This document shows positions 34,608 to 42,826 of a stretch of 64,000 bases of DNA, piece after piece. This stretch comes from Tateyamaria sp. syn59 (lineage in GTDB: Bacteria > Pseudomonadota > Alphaproteobacteria > Rhodobacterales > Rhodobacteraceae), in contig NZ_VCBA01000018.1 in NCBI RefSeq assembly GCF_007995245.1, positions 1-64,000 on the forward strand. Reading direction: 5' to 3'. Positions within the stretch are counted from its first letter, which is position 1. Every line of letters begins with the position of its first letter. A program made the translations under genes and the position numbers. The notes under the pieces were generated by a model. That model saw only the letters and a program-made list of their open reading frames with translations, was not told the DNA's origin and made no database searches.

Positions 34608-35999
34608 ATGACGTCCCCGAGCAAACCCCACATGCCGCCCTACTTCAACATCGACCCGGCCACCGCCGCGTCCCGCCTGTCCGATCCTATAGATACCGCG
34701 CGATTCGCCAAGGCTGCCGCCTTCGGGGCCAAGGGGCGCGATGATCTGGCGCGGCGCGGCTATGCCCCCGATGGGCGCAAGCGTCTACGGAGTTTCTCCA
34801 CATGGGAGGTGTGCCGTTACCTGCTGCCCGTTGCCCCCGCGCATCTCCGGCGCGTGCTCAAGGCCAATCCGGACCTGCCCCAGGGCACTGGTGAGGGAAA
34901 CACCAAGTGGTTCACCCTTGAGGACATCATGGCGCTGCGCGATCACTTCGCTGCCGAGGGGGCCGCGAACAAGGAATACAAATCCTGGCGCCCCGAGGGC
35001 CTGCCCGCCAAGATCGTGGCCGTCGCCAATTTCAAGGGCGGCGTGGGCAAGACCAGCACCTGCGCCCACCTCGCGATGAGTGCGGCGCTTGATGGCTACA
35101 AGGTTCTGGTCGTCGACCTTGACAGCCAGGGCTCTATGACCTCCATCATGGGCGGTCAGGTCGAGGATGAATGGCAGACAGCCTTCCCGCTCATGGCCAA
35201 GGATTTCGCCCGCCACATGCAGGGCGAAAACGCCATCCGGCAGGCGCAGGGGGGCACCGCACTGCCCTTTGACGAAACGTTAACAGAAGCCCTGGAGGTT
35301 TCGCCGCGAAACCTCATCCAGTCCACGCACTGGCCCAATATCGACCTGATCGGCGCTCAGCTGAACCTCTACTGGGCCGAGTTTCAGGTGCCCGTCTGGC
35401 GCCTGCAAAGCCGGTCGTGGCCCCTCTGGGACGCGCTCACGAACGCCTTCGACAGCGAGGGAATTCTTGACGATTACGACATCATCCTGCTCGATACCCC
35501 CCCTGCCCTCGGCTACCTGACGATCAACGCCCTGGCCGCCGCCGACATCCTCGTCGTGCCCCTTGGCGCCAGCTTCCTCGAGTTCGATTCCACGGGCCGC
35601 TTCTTCGACATGCTCTACTCGACCTTCGCCTCCATCGAGGACGGCGAGAACAGCGTGCGCCGCCGCGACGGGCTGCCGGAGATGAAGTTTGAATGGGACG
35701 CCGTGCGCACTCTCATCACCCGCTTTGACGCCTCCCAGCAGACCGATCTGGCCAACGTGATCCAGGCCTATTTCGGGGATTTCATGGCCACCTACCGGCA
35801 GGATCTGACGGCCATGGTCGGGCAGGCCGCCGAGCAGGTGAACGGCATCTACGAGGCCGACCACCGCCAGTTCAACCGGGACACCTATGTCCGGGGGCGC
35901 GAGGCCTTCGACCAGACCTGGGCCGAGGTCAAGGAGGTGATCCTGGGGACGTGGTGGCGGGACAGCCAGATGATGCAGCCGCAACAGAGGGAGGGTTAA
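34608..35999 (+). CDS. parA: Plasmid partition ATPase ParA (type Ia)
   Basis: 463-residue Walker-type partition ATPase. The N-terminal about 110 residues form a helix-turn-helix region (FSTWEVCRYLLPVAPAHLRRVL, WFTLEDIMALRDHF) found in type Ia ParA proteins that repress their own operon. The deviant Walker A KGGVGKTS lies near residue 143, Walker A' VVDLDSQGS and Walker B DIILLDTPPALG follow. It pairs with parB 3 bases downstream. One copy of the 15-bp palindrome described separately lies inside this gene (35298-35312). Confidence 0.93.
   Translation: MTSPSKPHMPPYFNIDPATAASRLSDPIDTARFAKAAAFGAKGRDDLARRGYAPDGRKRLRSFSTWEVCRYLLPVAPAHLRRVLKANPDLPQGTGEGNTKWFTLEDIMALRDHFAAEGAANKEYKSWRPEGLPAKIVAVANFKGGVGKTSTCAHLAMSAALDGYKVLVVDLDSQGSMTSIMGGQVEDEWQTAFPLMAKDFARHMQGENAIRQAQGGTALPFDETLTEALEVSPRNLIQSTHWPNIDLIGAQLNLYWAEFQVPVWRLQSRSWPLWDALTNAFDSEGILDDYDIILLDTPPALGYLTINALAAADILVVPLGASFLEFDSTGRFFDMLYSTFASIEDGENSVRRRDGLPEMKFEWDAVRTLITRFDASQQTDLANVIQAYFGDFMATYRQDLTAMVGQAAEQVNGIYEADHRQFNRDTYVRGREAFDQTWAEVKEVILGTWWRDSQMMQPQQREG
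35298..35312. promoter_or_regulatory. Candidate parS site 1 (inside parA)
   Basis: GTTTCGCCGCGAAAC. It is embedded in a longer perfect palindrome with 10-bp arms around one central base (35295-35315). Core identical to the copy in parB and one of three in this region. Confidence 0.5.
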
Positions 36000-36002
36000 G
36001 AC

Positions 36003-37106
36003 ATGGCCAAGCGCAGACGCCTTGAGGCCCCTACGGCCGCTGAGATGAACCAGATCGAAGAGGAGTTTCGCCGCGAAACCTCCCCTCCGCCGCGCGCCGC
36101 GGCCCCGATTGCCCAGGTGGCGGCGGAGACGGCCGGAGAGCTGAGCTTTGGTGATCCCGCCACCCGCGCCGAACAGGCCCGCGACAAGGCCGATGCCACC
36201 CGTCTGCGGGATGCGGAGGAGCAGGGCCTGATCCTGCTGGACGTGCCGCTGGATCAAGTCAAACCCGACGCCATGATCCGTGACCGCAGCATGCTGGAGC
36301 AGGACGAGTTGACCGAGCTGCAGCTGTCCATCGCCGCCAACGGGGTGCGGCTGCCCATCGAGATCTTCGCCCTCGAAGAGCAGGCGGACGGCGCGCCGGC
36401 CTATGGTCTGCTGTCGGGCTACCGCCGCTACATGGCCGTCCAGAACCTGCGCGCCCTGCATGGCTCCGGCCCCTATGACAGCATCCGCGCGATCCTCCGG
36501 CAGCCAAAGGCCGACGCCGACCGCTTTGCCGCCATGGTGGAAGAGAACGAGGTGCGCGCGTCGCTGAGCCACTACGAGCGTGGGCGCATCGCGGTGATCG
36601 CGGCGCAGCAGGGTGCGTTTGAGAACACCGAAGGGGCCGTCAACGCGATGTTTCCTGTCGCTTCGAAGGCGAAGCGGTCCAAGATCCGGTCCTTTGCCCT
36701 GATCTTTGAGGAGCTGGGCGACCTGCTGGTGTTCCCGGAGCGGATCAAGGAGAAGGAAGGGCTACGGCTGTCGGCGGCGTTGCGGGCGGGCGGCGAGGAC
36801 CGGCTGCGCGAGGTTCTGGCGACGGGGCAGGGGACCGACCCGGAGAGTGAATGGGCCCTGCTGGAAGCTGTGCTGCCGGAGTTTGAGAACGGCCCGAAGG
36901 TCACGGCGCGCGGGGGGCGGCCCAAGCTGAAGGTGCCCAAGCCCGGCTGGCATGGCAACGACACGCTGCAGCTGTCCAACGGGATCACCCTGCGCAAAGA
37001 GAGCGATTCATCGGGGTATGTCATCCGGATCGCGGGCTCCGCTGTCGATGCCGAGCTGATGGACAGTCTGATCGAGGAAATCCGGCGGCTGCTGGAAGCG
37101 CCCTAG
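36003..37106 (+). CDS. parB: Plasmid partition protein ParB
   Basis: 367-residue ParB/Spo0J-type centromere-binding CTPase. The N-terminal ParB domain has VPLDQVKPDAMIRDRS, a LQLSIAANGVRLPIEI strand-helix and YGLLSGYRRYMAVQNL. The helix-turn-helix part follows (VEENEVRASLSHYERGRIAVIAAQQG). A C-terminal dimerisation-like segment ends in SLIEEIRRLLEAP. It starts 3 bases after parA. One candidate parS palindrome lies in its 5' part and another abuts its stop codon. Confidence 0.92.
   Translation: MAKRRRLEAPTAAEMNQIEEEFRRETSPPPRAAAPIAQVAAETAGELSFGDPATRAEQARDKADATRLRDAEEQGLILLDVPLDQVKPDAMIRDRSMLEQDELTELQLSIAANGVRLPIEIFALEEQADGAPAYGLLSGYRRYMAVQNLRALHGSGPYDSIRAILRQPKADADRFAAMVEENEVRASLSHYERGRIAVIAAQQGAFENTEGAVNAMFPVASKAKRSKIRSFALIFEELGDLLVFPERIKEKEGLRLSAALRAGGEDRLREVLATGQGTDPESEWALLEAVLPEFENGPKVTARGGRPKLKVPKPGWHGNDTLQLSNGITLRKESDSSGYVIRIAGSAVDAELMDSLIEEIRRLLEAP
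36065..36079. promoter_or_regulatory. Candidate parS site 2 (inside parB)
   Basis: GTTTCGCCGCGAAAC, identical in all 15 bases to the copy in parA although the surrounding codons encode unrelated peptides (EEFRRETS versus EVSPRNLI). This argues for selection on DNA. Confidence 0.5.
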
Positions 37107-37121
37107 GTTTCGTGGCGAAAC
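37107..37121. promoter_or_regulatory. Candidate parS site 3 (just after parB)
   Basis: GTTTCGTGGCGAAAC, differing from the other two copies only in the two central bases. It begins one base after the parB stop and extends to 7-bp arms (37106-37122). It lacks a T-run, so it is not a typical terminator. Confidence 0.5.
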
Positions 37122-37122
37122 C

Positions 37123-37480
37123 CGGTTTCTGGAGCCAGCGGCCATTTGCCCTTGTTAGGGTCTGTTTTTGCGAGTTTGCGGGCATGACCAGCCGTGAAAA
37201 CGCCACCTGCGGTGCCTTGGGTACGGTGCCGTAGGTCAGCCGGATCCGGCACAAAAATGGTTGTGCAGAGACTGTATCGGCGGCGTCAAAAATAGCATCT
37301 TAGTCCCTGAACTGTGCCCAATTCCGCCCGAATTGTGCCCAACTCTTGCCAGAAAGGCCCGGAACGCGGTATCAACTTCACGGGGAAACGTCCTGTGCGG
37401 CACCTGGGAAGGTCGCATAGGGACGAGTGTGTACGGATGCCAAACGACCGTTGCACGAGGCTGCTGACGAGGACGATGCC
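37123..37480. repeat. Intergenic region with a 13-bp direct repeat
   Basis: About 360 bases with no convincing gene. Two copies of GAAyTGTGCCCAA occur at 37309-37321 and 37330-37342, 21 bp apart with one mismatch. They could be binding sites for a regulator or extra iteron-like elements. The rest shows nothing recognisable. Confidence 0.45.
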
Positions 37481-37681
37481 ATGCGCTGCTTGAAAGACCA
37501 AAGCGTCAAGACCATCGACGTGGAACCTGGACAGGACGCCCACGCGGTGTTGGGTCAATCCGGTGCCCTGCGGTTTGCCCGCAGCAATGGCGCGATGGCG
37601 GGGCAGGGGGCTGTGTCGGTCGACGGTGATGTGGTCACCGTGAGCTTTGTCGACGGCACCACCGTCAACATCAAGGCTTAG
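37481..37681 (+). CDS. Small protein of unknown function
   Basis: 66-residue protein starting at ATG 37481 with a GAGGA ribosome-binding site about 10 bases upstream; an in-frame upstream extension to 37427 is less likely. The C-terminal half is a regular beta pattern (GAVSVDGDVVTVSFVDGTTVNIKA). There is no signal peptide, so it should be cytoplasmic. No family recognised. It ends tail to tail with the lyase-like gene, the two stop codons overlapping (37678-37681). It is real enough by coding pattern, but unproven. Confidence 0.45.
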   Translation: MRCLKDQSVKTIDVEPGQDAHAVLGQSGALRFARSNGAMAGQGAVSVDGDVVTVSFVDGTTVNIKA

Positions 37682-38628
37682 TCGACGGGTTGCGAGCCCG
37701 ACGCGATTGAAAAGCGGATGTCGGTTTCAAAATGTGACCGTCCTGCCCTGAATTCATCATAGTACACGATCAGGTTTGGCTTGGGGGCGTTGTTCGTCGC
37801 CTTGTCCCACCGTTTGTGCCATGTGGAAAACACGCCGCGCCGGTGATGCGGCGTGGTGGATGAGCCAGCGGTTTGCGGGCTGACCAGCGGGCCGGAATAG
37901 TCGCATTTCAGCGTGTCATCGACCCAGACCCTGAGATAGCCGTCAGGGCCGGTGCCGAAATTGGTGTTCACGGTGATGTCGACCCACGTGCCGCGCTTTG
38001 CCTGCATATCGAACAGGCGGCAGACGTAGCCATCATTCTGCGCCGATCCCCAGCCGCGGGCGTTTGCGATGTCGCTGAGGTGGACCACCAGATCGCCACT
38101 GGCCGCCCCAGTTTCGGCGCAGATGGAGGGGTCGCATGCGTCAAAGTCGCCTTCGTCCGTGCCAAGCTGCAGGAACCGGAACACGGGCCGGTTGTCGCCG
38201 CCGACGGTCCATTGGCCAAAGACCAGTCGGAGGGAGTTTTCTTTGGTAAAGGAGGGGACGGTGGCGTTGTAGAAGCTGTAGCTGTACCAGGTGTCCTGAC
38301 CGACCCGCGCCGGATTGATGTCATCGGTCATCCGAATCTCGGCCCGCGAGCGGGGCTCAAGGCAATCGGAGCCGCCGCAATCGCCGTTGCGCAGTTCGAA
38401 CCGTTCGGAGCGGTCCCCGTAGCGCACGGGGTCGCCTGCCGTTCTGAGGCCGTAGCGGAAGTTGTGGGGTGCCGGGCTGAAATTGCGGGTGTAGCCCTGT
38501 GGCACAGAGGGATTGCCGAACGCGCCTGTGTCGCTGGCCAAGCGCGTGATGTTCTGCTCGATCACGGACAAACAGCCGCCCAATGCGGTGCATGCGACCA
38601 GCATGCTGCACATCTTGATTACCTGCAT
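37678..38628 (-). CDS. Polysaccharide-lyase-like lipoprotein (heparin-lyase-I fold candidate)
   Basis: 316-residue exported protein. The start ATG 38628 is preceded by GAGG and gives a signal peptide with lipobox-like ALGGC (Cys near residue 20), so it is probably an outer- or inner-membrane lipoprotein. The mature part reads like the Polysacc_lyase (heparin lyase I-like, beta-jelly-roll) family: RSERFELRNGDC, SRAEIRM, DTWYSYSFYN, LRLVFGQWTVGG, VDITVNTNFG.GPDGYLRVWVDD, LIVYYDEFRAG. It is divergent from the alginate-type operon and may trim its polymer, taking the place of the degenerate AlgL. The frame open far upstream (to 40227) is a shadow of algD. The family call is moderate and the substrate unknown. 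Confidence 0.65.
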   Translation of the reverse strand: MQVIKMCSMLVACTALGGCLSVIEQNITRLASDTGAFGNPSVPQGYTRNFSPAPHNFRYGLRTAGDPVRYGDRSERFELRNGDCGGSDCLEPRSRAEIRMTDDINPARVGQDTWYSYSFYNATVPSFTKENSLRLVFGQWTVGGDNRPVFRFLQLGTDEGDFDACDPSICAETGAASGDLVVHLSDIANARGWGSAQNDGYVCRLFDMQAKRGTWVDITVNTNFGTGPDGYLRVWVDDTLKCDYSGPLVSPQTAGSSTTPHHRRGVFSTWHKRWDKATNNAPKPNLIVYYDEFRAGRSHFETDIRFSIASGSQPVD

Positions 38629-38778
38629 TTGCCTCGTTTTCCCGTTACTTGCGGACTGCTGATTTGGGCATTTGATGACAGATCCGGCGTTTGATGCCGT
38701 GTTTTTGTGGCGCTTGCCTTTGGCATATTTTGCACAGGAAGGCGGGTTGCGTTCACCTCTCTGCGGAAAAACGGGTGA

Positions 38779-38790
38779 CTGTCGTGACAG
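38779..38790. promoter_or_regulatory. Palindrome in the divergent lyase/algD promoter region
   Basis: CTGTC-GT-GACAG, midway in the 294-base region separating the divergent lyase and algD genes. A direct TTTGATG repeat lies nearby (around 38673-38695). Candidate operator for both transcripts; nothing else is recognisable in this interval. Confidence 0.3.
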
Positions 38791-38922
38791 AATTACCACA
38801 GCCGTTCGGGTTTTTTGGGCGTGTCCGGATGTGGCGCTTTCCCGCTTATGGGCGTGAGAGGCATAGAAGAAAGTAATGAAGCCCCAGGCAAAGAACCGGG
38901 GGTACGTTGAGGCAAAGCAGAA

Positions 38923-40242
38923 ATGGCAAAGATTAGCGTCTTTGGCATTGGCTACGTGGGTGTTGTTTCCGCAGCGTGTTTGGCACGCGACGGGCATGAC
39001 GTCATTGCGGTCGATGTCGATCTGGGAAAAATCAAAGCAATCAACGCGGGCCAAAGCCCAATCGTCGAAGAAGGTATCGACGCATTGGTGGCAGAGGTCG
39101 TTGCATCGGGAAAACTGCGCGCCACGGACGATTTCGCCCAGGCCGTGCTGGACACCGACGCATCGTTCATCTGTGTCGGCACGCCGTCCGCACCCGACGG
39201 GTCCGTCGGTCTGAGCTATGTCACCTCCGTGTGCGAAAGCATCGGCGCGGCATTGGGGGACAAGTCGATCTACCATGCGGTCGTGGTGCGATCGACGATC
39301 GTGCCGGGGTCGACCACCGAAGCCTGCATTCCGACGCTGGAGCGGTATTCGGGCAAGGTTGCGGGCAAGGATTTCGGTGTGGGTTATTACCCCGAGTTCC
39401 TGCGCGAGAGCACGGCGATTGCGGATTACTATGATCCCGGCCTGATCGTGTTTGGCTATCTGGATGAGGGCACGCGCCACATTCTGGAGGGTCTGAACAA
39501 GGATCTGCCCTGCGAGATGCACCAGGTGGATATTCGCACCGCCGAGATGGTGAAATACACGTCGAACACGTGGCGGGCGGTCAAGGTGACCTTTGCCAAC
39601 GAGATCGGCAACATCGCCAAGGCGAGCGGCATCGACGGGCAGACCGTGATGGAGATCCTGTGCTCGGACGACAAGATCGCGATGAGCCCCTATTTCATGC
39701 GCCCCGGTTTTGCCTTTGGCGGCTCGTGCCTGCCCAAGGACGTGCGCGCGCTGCGCTATCTGGCCAACAGCACTGGCACGCCCGCGCACATTCTGAACGC
39801 GGTTCTGGATGCGAACGAGGCGCAGATTGCCAAGGCCGAGCAGATGGTCATCGACAGCGGCACCAAGAAGGTCGGCTTTGTCGGGATCTCGTTCAAGCCG
39901 GGCACGGATGATCTGCGGGAGAGCCCGCTGATTTCGCTGGCCGCGCGGCTGATCGACAAGGGTGTCGAGGTCAACGTGTATGACCCGTTCGTGCAGGAAG
40001 CCTATGACACCGGCACGCCCGGTGCAGGCCGCGGCAACGAAGAGGTGCCGGATCTTGAGGACCGGATGGTCGCGGATCTGGATGAGCTGATCGAAGGCTC
40101 GGGCACTGTGCTTGTGGGCAACCTCTACAAGGACACGGTCGAGCGGCTGAAATCTGCGGCTGAGCAGAGGCCCGTTGTCGATCTGACCCGTCTCAACCGC
40201 GAGATGACATCCAACAGCCAGTACCAAGGCATCTGCTGGTAA
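38923..40242 (+). CDS. algD: GDP-mannose 6-dehydrogenase AlgD
   Basis: 439-residue NAD-dependent four-electron dehydrogenase that makes GDP-mannuronate, the precursor of alginate. It has the Rossmann motif GIGYVG (residues 8-13), FICVGTPS, YPEFLREST, EMVKYTSNTWRAVKVTFANE, and the catalytic cysteine in FAFGGSCLPKD at about residue 269, close to the position recalled for Pseudomonas AlgD. The C-terminus ends in QGICW, which I recall as the AlgD end. This supports GDP-mannose over UDP-glucose as substrate. It is the first gene of the alginate-type operon. Confidence 0.9.
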   Translation: MAKISVFGIGYVGVVSAACLARDGHDVIAVDVDLGKIKAINAGQSPIVEEGIDALVAEVVASGKLRATDDFAQAVLDTDASFICVGTPSAPDGSVGLSYVTSVCESIGAALGDKSIYHAVVVRSTIVPGSTTEACIPTLERYSGKVAGKDFGVGYYPEFLRESTAIADYYDPGLIVFGYLDEGTRHILEGLNKDLPCEMHQVDIRTAEMVKYTSNTWRAVKVTFANEIGNIAKASGIDGQTVMEILCSDDKIAMSPYFMRPGFAFGGSCLPKDVRALRYLANSTGTPAHILNAVLDANEAQIAKAEQMVIDSGTKKVGFVGISFKPGTDDLRESPLISLAARLIDKGVEVNVYDPFVQEAYDTGTPGAGRGNEEVPDLEDRMVADLDELIEGSGTVLVGNLYKDTVERLKSAAEQRPVVDLTRLNREMTSNSQYQGICW

Positions 40243-40267
40243 ACCGCCCGGAGGGGAGTGTGCGTCC

Positions 40268-41752
40268 GTGCTGATGGCATTGACACATCTGGCCTATTTT
40301 TCGGTGGCGGTGCTGCTCTTGTGCGTGACCCCCCAGGGGTTCCTGGGGGACATGCAGGGCGCGAAAGGCACCGTCCTGATCATCGGCGCGCTGGGGATCT
40401 GGCGCTACAGTTGGGCTGTGCTCAACTTCTCGCGGGCGCTTGTCTTCAAGCTGCGGGTCTATCCGCGCTGGCGCAAGGCGCGGGATGCGCGCTTTGCCCA
40501 GAGCCGGGCGCGGCATCACTGCTTTTTCATGGTCACCAGTTACATGGTGGATCAGGACACGACGCTGCCTGTCTACCGCTCGATCTTTCGGGCGGCGATG
40601 GCGGCGCGGGATGGGGCGACCATTGTGGCCTCCGTGGTGGACGGGATGGATGAGCGGCTGATCCGCGACATCTACCGGGCGATGAACATCGACCCAAATC
40701 ACGTGGCGTTGGTGATCGACCGGATCAAGTCGAACGGCAAGCGCGACGCCATGAGCCAGGCGCTGCGCATCCTGGCCAGCTTTTCACCGACGCATAACGA
40801 CATCATGGTGTTTGTCGACGGGGACACGCTGGTGCCCGAGGACATCTGGGCCCGGTCTGCGCCCGTCTTTACCGATCCCAAGACCGGTGCGCTGACCACG
40901 GACGAGGCCGCCATCATCGACCGCGAGGGGGCGTTCAAGGACTGGTTCACGCTGCGCTTTAACCAGCGGCAGGTGATGATGTGTTCGATGGGCCTGTCGA
41001 ACCGGGTGCTGACCCTGACCGGGCGGATGAGCGTGTTTCGCGCGGATCTGGCCACGGACCCGACATTCGTGCGGGCGGTGGGGCAGGATTATCTGGATCA
41101 CTGGCGCTTGGGCCGGGTGAACTTTCTGACGGGCGATGACAAGTCGACCTGGTTCTGGCTGCTGAGCCGCGGGTTCGAGACGGCGTACCTGCCGGATGTG
41201 CAAAGCCGCAGCTATGAGACCCAGCCGCGCGACACATTCTACGACAGTGCCAAGACTCTGATGGTGCGCTGGTTCGGGAACATGATGCGCACCAACGGCC
41301 GCGCGATTGCCATGGGCCCCCGCGACATGGGCTTTTTCACGTGGTGGTCGATCCTGGATCAGCGGGTGAGCTGCTGGACCACACTGGTGGGGCCGACTTC
41401 GGTGATCATCACCGCGCTGCTGGGTACGCCGATCATCATCCCGCTGTATATCAGCTGGGTGATGCTGACCCGGTACATGTTCTGCACCTATATCGCGGTC
41501 TTCAATCGCGAATGGTTCCCGGTCACCCATCCGTTCATCCTGTATTTCGGGCAGGTGGCGGGCGCGATCATCAAGACATTCGTCCTGTTCCGGCTGGACC
41601 GGCAAAAATGGACACGGCAGGGCGCGGGTGGGGGCGGCAAAAGCGCCATCCCCTTCTATGACCGCCTGAAAATGGCGGAAAGTACCGCCTTTCACGCACT
41701 TGGCTTTGCATGGCTGACGCTGGCCATCATGTTTTTGAACACGTTGGAGTAG
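40268..41752 (+). CDS. alg8: Alg8-like polymannuronate glycosyltransferase
   Basis: 494-residue family-2 glycosyltransferase of the inner membrane that polymerises GDP-mannuronate. It has N-terminal membrane segments (LTHLAYFSVAVLLLCVT), a cytoplasmic GT-A domain with MVFVDGDTLVPED (metal-binding DxD-like) and a downstream GQDYLDHWRLGR, and C-terminal membrane segments (TSVIITALLGTPIIIPLYIS). The (Q/R)xxRW-like site is seen as TLMVRWFGNMMR. The start may be GTG 40268 or ATG 40274; a GGAGGGG ribosome-binding site lies upstream. It sits between algD and alg44 as in Pseudomonas. Confidence 0.88.
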   Translation: MLMALTHLAYFSVAVLLLCVTPQGFLGDMQGAKGTVLIIGALGIWRYSWAVLNFSRALVFKLRVYPRWRKARDARFAQSRARHHCFFMVTSYMVDQDTTLPVYRSIFRAAMAARDGATIVASVVDGMDERLIRDIYRAMNIDPNHVALVIDRIKSNGKRDAMSQALRILASFSPTHNDIMVFVDGDTLVPEDIWARSAPVFTDPKTGALTTDEAAIIDREGAFKDWFTLRFNQRQVMMCSMGLSNRVLTLTGRMSVFRADLATDPTFVRAVGQDYLDHWRLGRVNFLTGDDKSTWFWLLSRGFETAYLPDVQSRSYETQPRDTFYDSAKTLMVRWFGNMMRTNGRAIAMGPRDMGFFTWWSILDQRVSCWTTLVGPTSVIITALLGTPIIIPLYISWVMLTRYMFCTYIAVFNREWFPVTHPFILYFGQVAGAIIKTFVLFRLDRQKWTRQGAGGGGKSAIPFYDRLKMAESTAFHALGFAWLTLAIMFLNTLE

Positions 41753-41761
41753 GGGCACGAT

Positions 41762-42826
41762 ATGAAAGATGCAACCAATCCAAGTGATACGCCGACCGTC
41801 CCGGTCGGCTTTGGGCTTGAGAACGAGCACCCGATGCTGACGATGCCGTTCACCCTGTCGGTGGCGGGTCAGACATTCGAGGGCAAGCGCATCTCTGTGA
41901 CCGAGATCGAGATTGCCCTGCCCAGGGGCACGATGATGTCCGGGTCAAGGGAACTGGCCACGCTCAGCTTTCCGTTCGAGGATTTCACCATCACGCTGAT
42001 GGCGCAGATGACGGCGACGGATCGTGGCGATGACGGCACGTCTGTCCTGCTGTTTTCCGAACCGACGGGCGCGCATCTGGCGCAGCTGCGCTATATCATC
42101 AACAGCGTGATCGCGGGCGACATCGTCACGCTGAAGGGGATGATGGCCTATACCGGGCCGACACAGCCGAAATCGCCCAAGGCGGCGGAGGCCAAGTCGA
42201 ACCGGGATCGCCTGCGGTCCATTGGCGTGGCGCTTGTGTCCCTGTTTATCGCGTTCATTGCCGGGACGGCCGTGTTCTCGCGCTATACGACGGCGTATGA
42301 AATGCACCCCGTCTTCATTGACCGGATGGGGCTGGCGATGCAGGCCACGGTTGCGGGACAGCTGACATATCTGGACCCCGAGGCCGCCCCCGGAGAGGTC
42401 GCCTATACCATCGCATCGACGACCGGTGACGTATTGAGCTTTCAAATGCCGCGCGAGGGGCAGGTCTCTGTCAGTACGGATGTATTTGAAGGCGCAACTG
42501 TCCTTCCTACGGACTTAATTCTGACAATTTTCGACAATAGCGATGCAATCAGGTTAAGGACATTGATCAGCATCGAAGGTCTGACACGTGCCTTGCAGGG
42601 TGACCCTGCGACGATTGAAATGAGTGATGGGCGCACATTGCCCGTGACCGTTCAGGTACGTGACACAACCCGCGCTTCGGCGCTTCGAGGTGATCTATTC
42701 GTTCCCGTTGACCTGACGGTGCAAGGTGGGAGCCTGGGGCCGTCCGACATGAACAAGTCGGCGCGTTTGCGGTTGTCAAAAACACTGCTCGGCGCGTTCG
42801 GCATCGGGCAGGAGAATGGACAATGA
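41762..42826 (+). CDS. alg44: Alg44-like PilZ/membrane-fusion protein
   Basis: 354-residue protein laid out like Alg44: an N-terminal PilZ-like cytoplasmic domain (residues about 25-130), one membrane segment (IGVALVSLFIAFIAGTAVF, residues about 157-175) and a periplasmic membrane-fusion-like domain. Alg44 binds c-di-GMP and activates Alg8. Here the usual PilZ motifs (RxxxR and [D/N]xSxxG) are not clearly present. The candidate region is GKRISVTEIEIALPRG, so c-di-GMP control may be lost or altered. It overlaps algA by 4 nt. Confidence 0.78.
   Translation: MKDATNPSDTPTVPVGFGLENEHPMLTMPFTLSVAGQTFEGKRISVTEIEIALPRGTMMSGSRELATLSFPFEDFTITLMAQMTATDRGDDGTSVLLFSEPTGAHLAQLRYIINSVIAGDIVTLKGMMAYTGPTQPKSPKAAEAKSNRDRLRSIGVALVSLFIAFIAGTAVFSRYTTAYEMHPVFIDRMGLAMQATVAGQLTYLDPEAAPGEVAYTIASTTGDVLSFQMPREGQVSVSTDVFEGATVLPTDLILTIFDNSDAIRLRTLISIEGLTRALQGDPATIEMSDGRTLPVTVQVRDTTRASALRGDLFVPVDLTVQGGSLGPSDMNKSARLRLSKTLLGAFGIGQENGQ

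Noticed and set aside
36661-36679. CGCTTCG/CGAAGCG hairpin inside parB
   Set aside because: Different core from the candidate parS element and only one copy; probably a codon-driven coincidence.
32933-37106. RepABC-type replication module
   Set aside because: The initiator gene is divergent from parA-parB, has iterons and Rep_3-like winged-helix motifs, and there is no RepC-like gene after parB.
39000-40227. Upstream extension of the minus-strand lyase gene through algD
   Set aside because: The segment is antisense to algD; the ATG at 38628 has a ribosome-binding site and gives a proper lipoprotein signal peptide.
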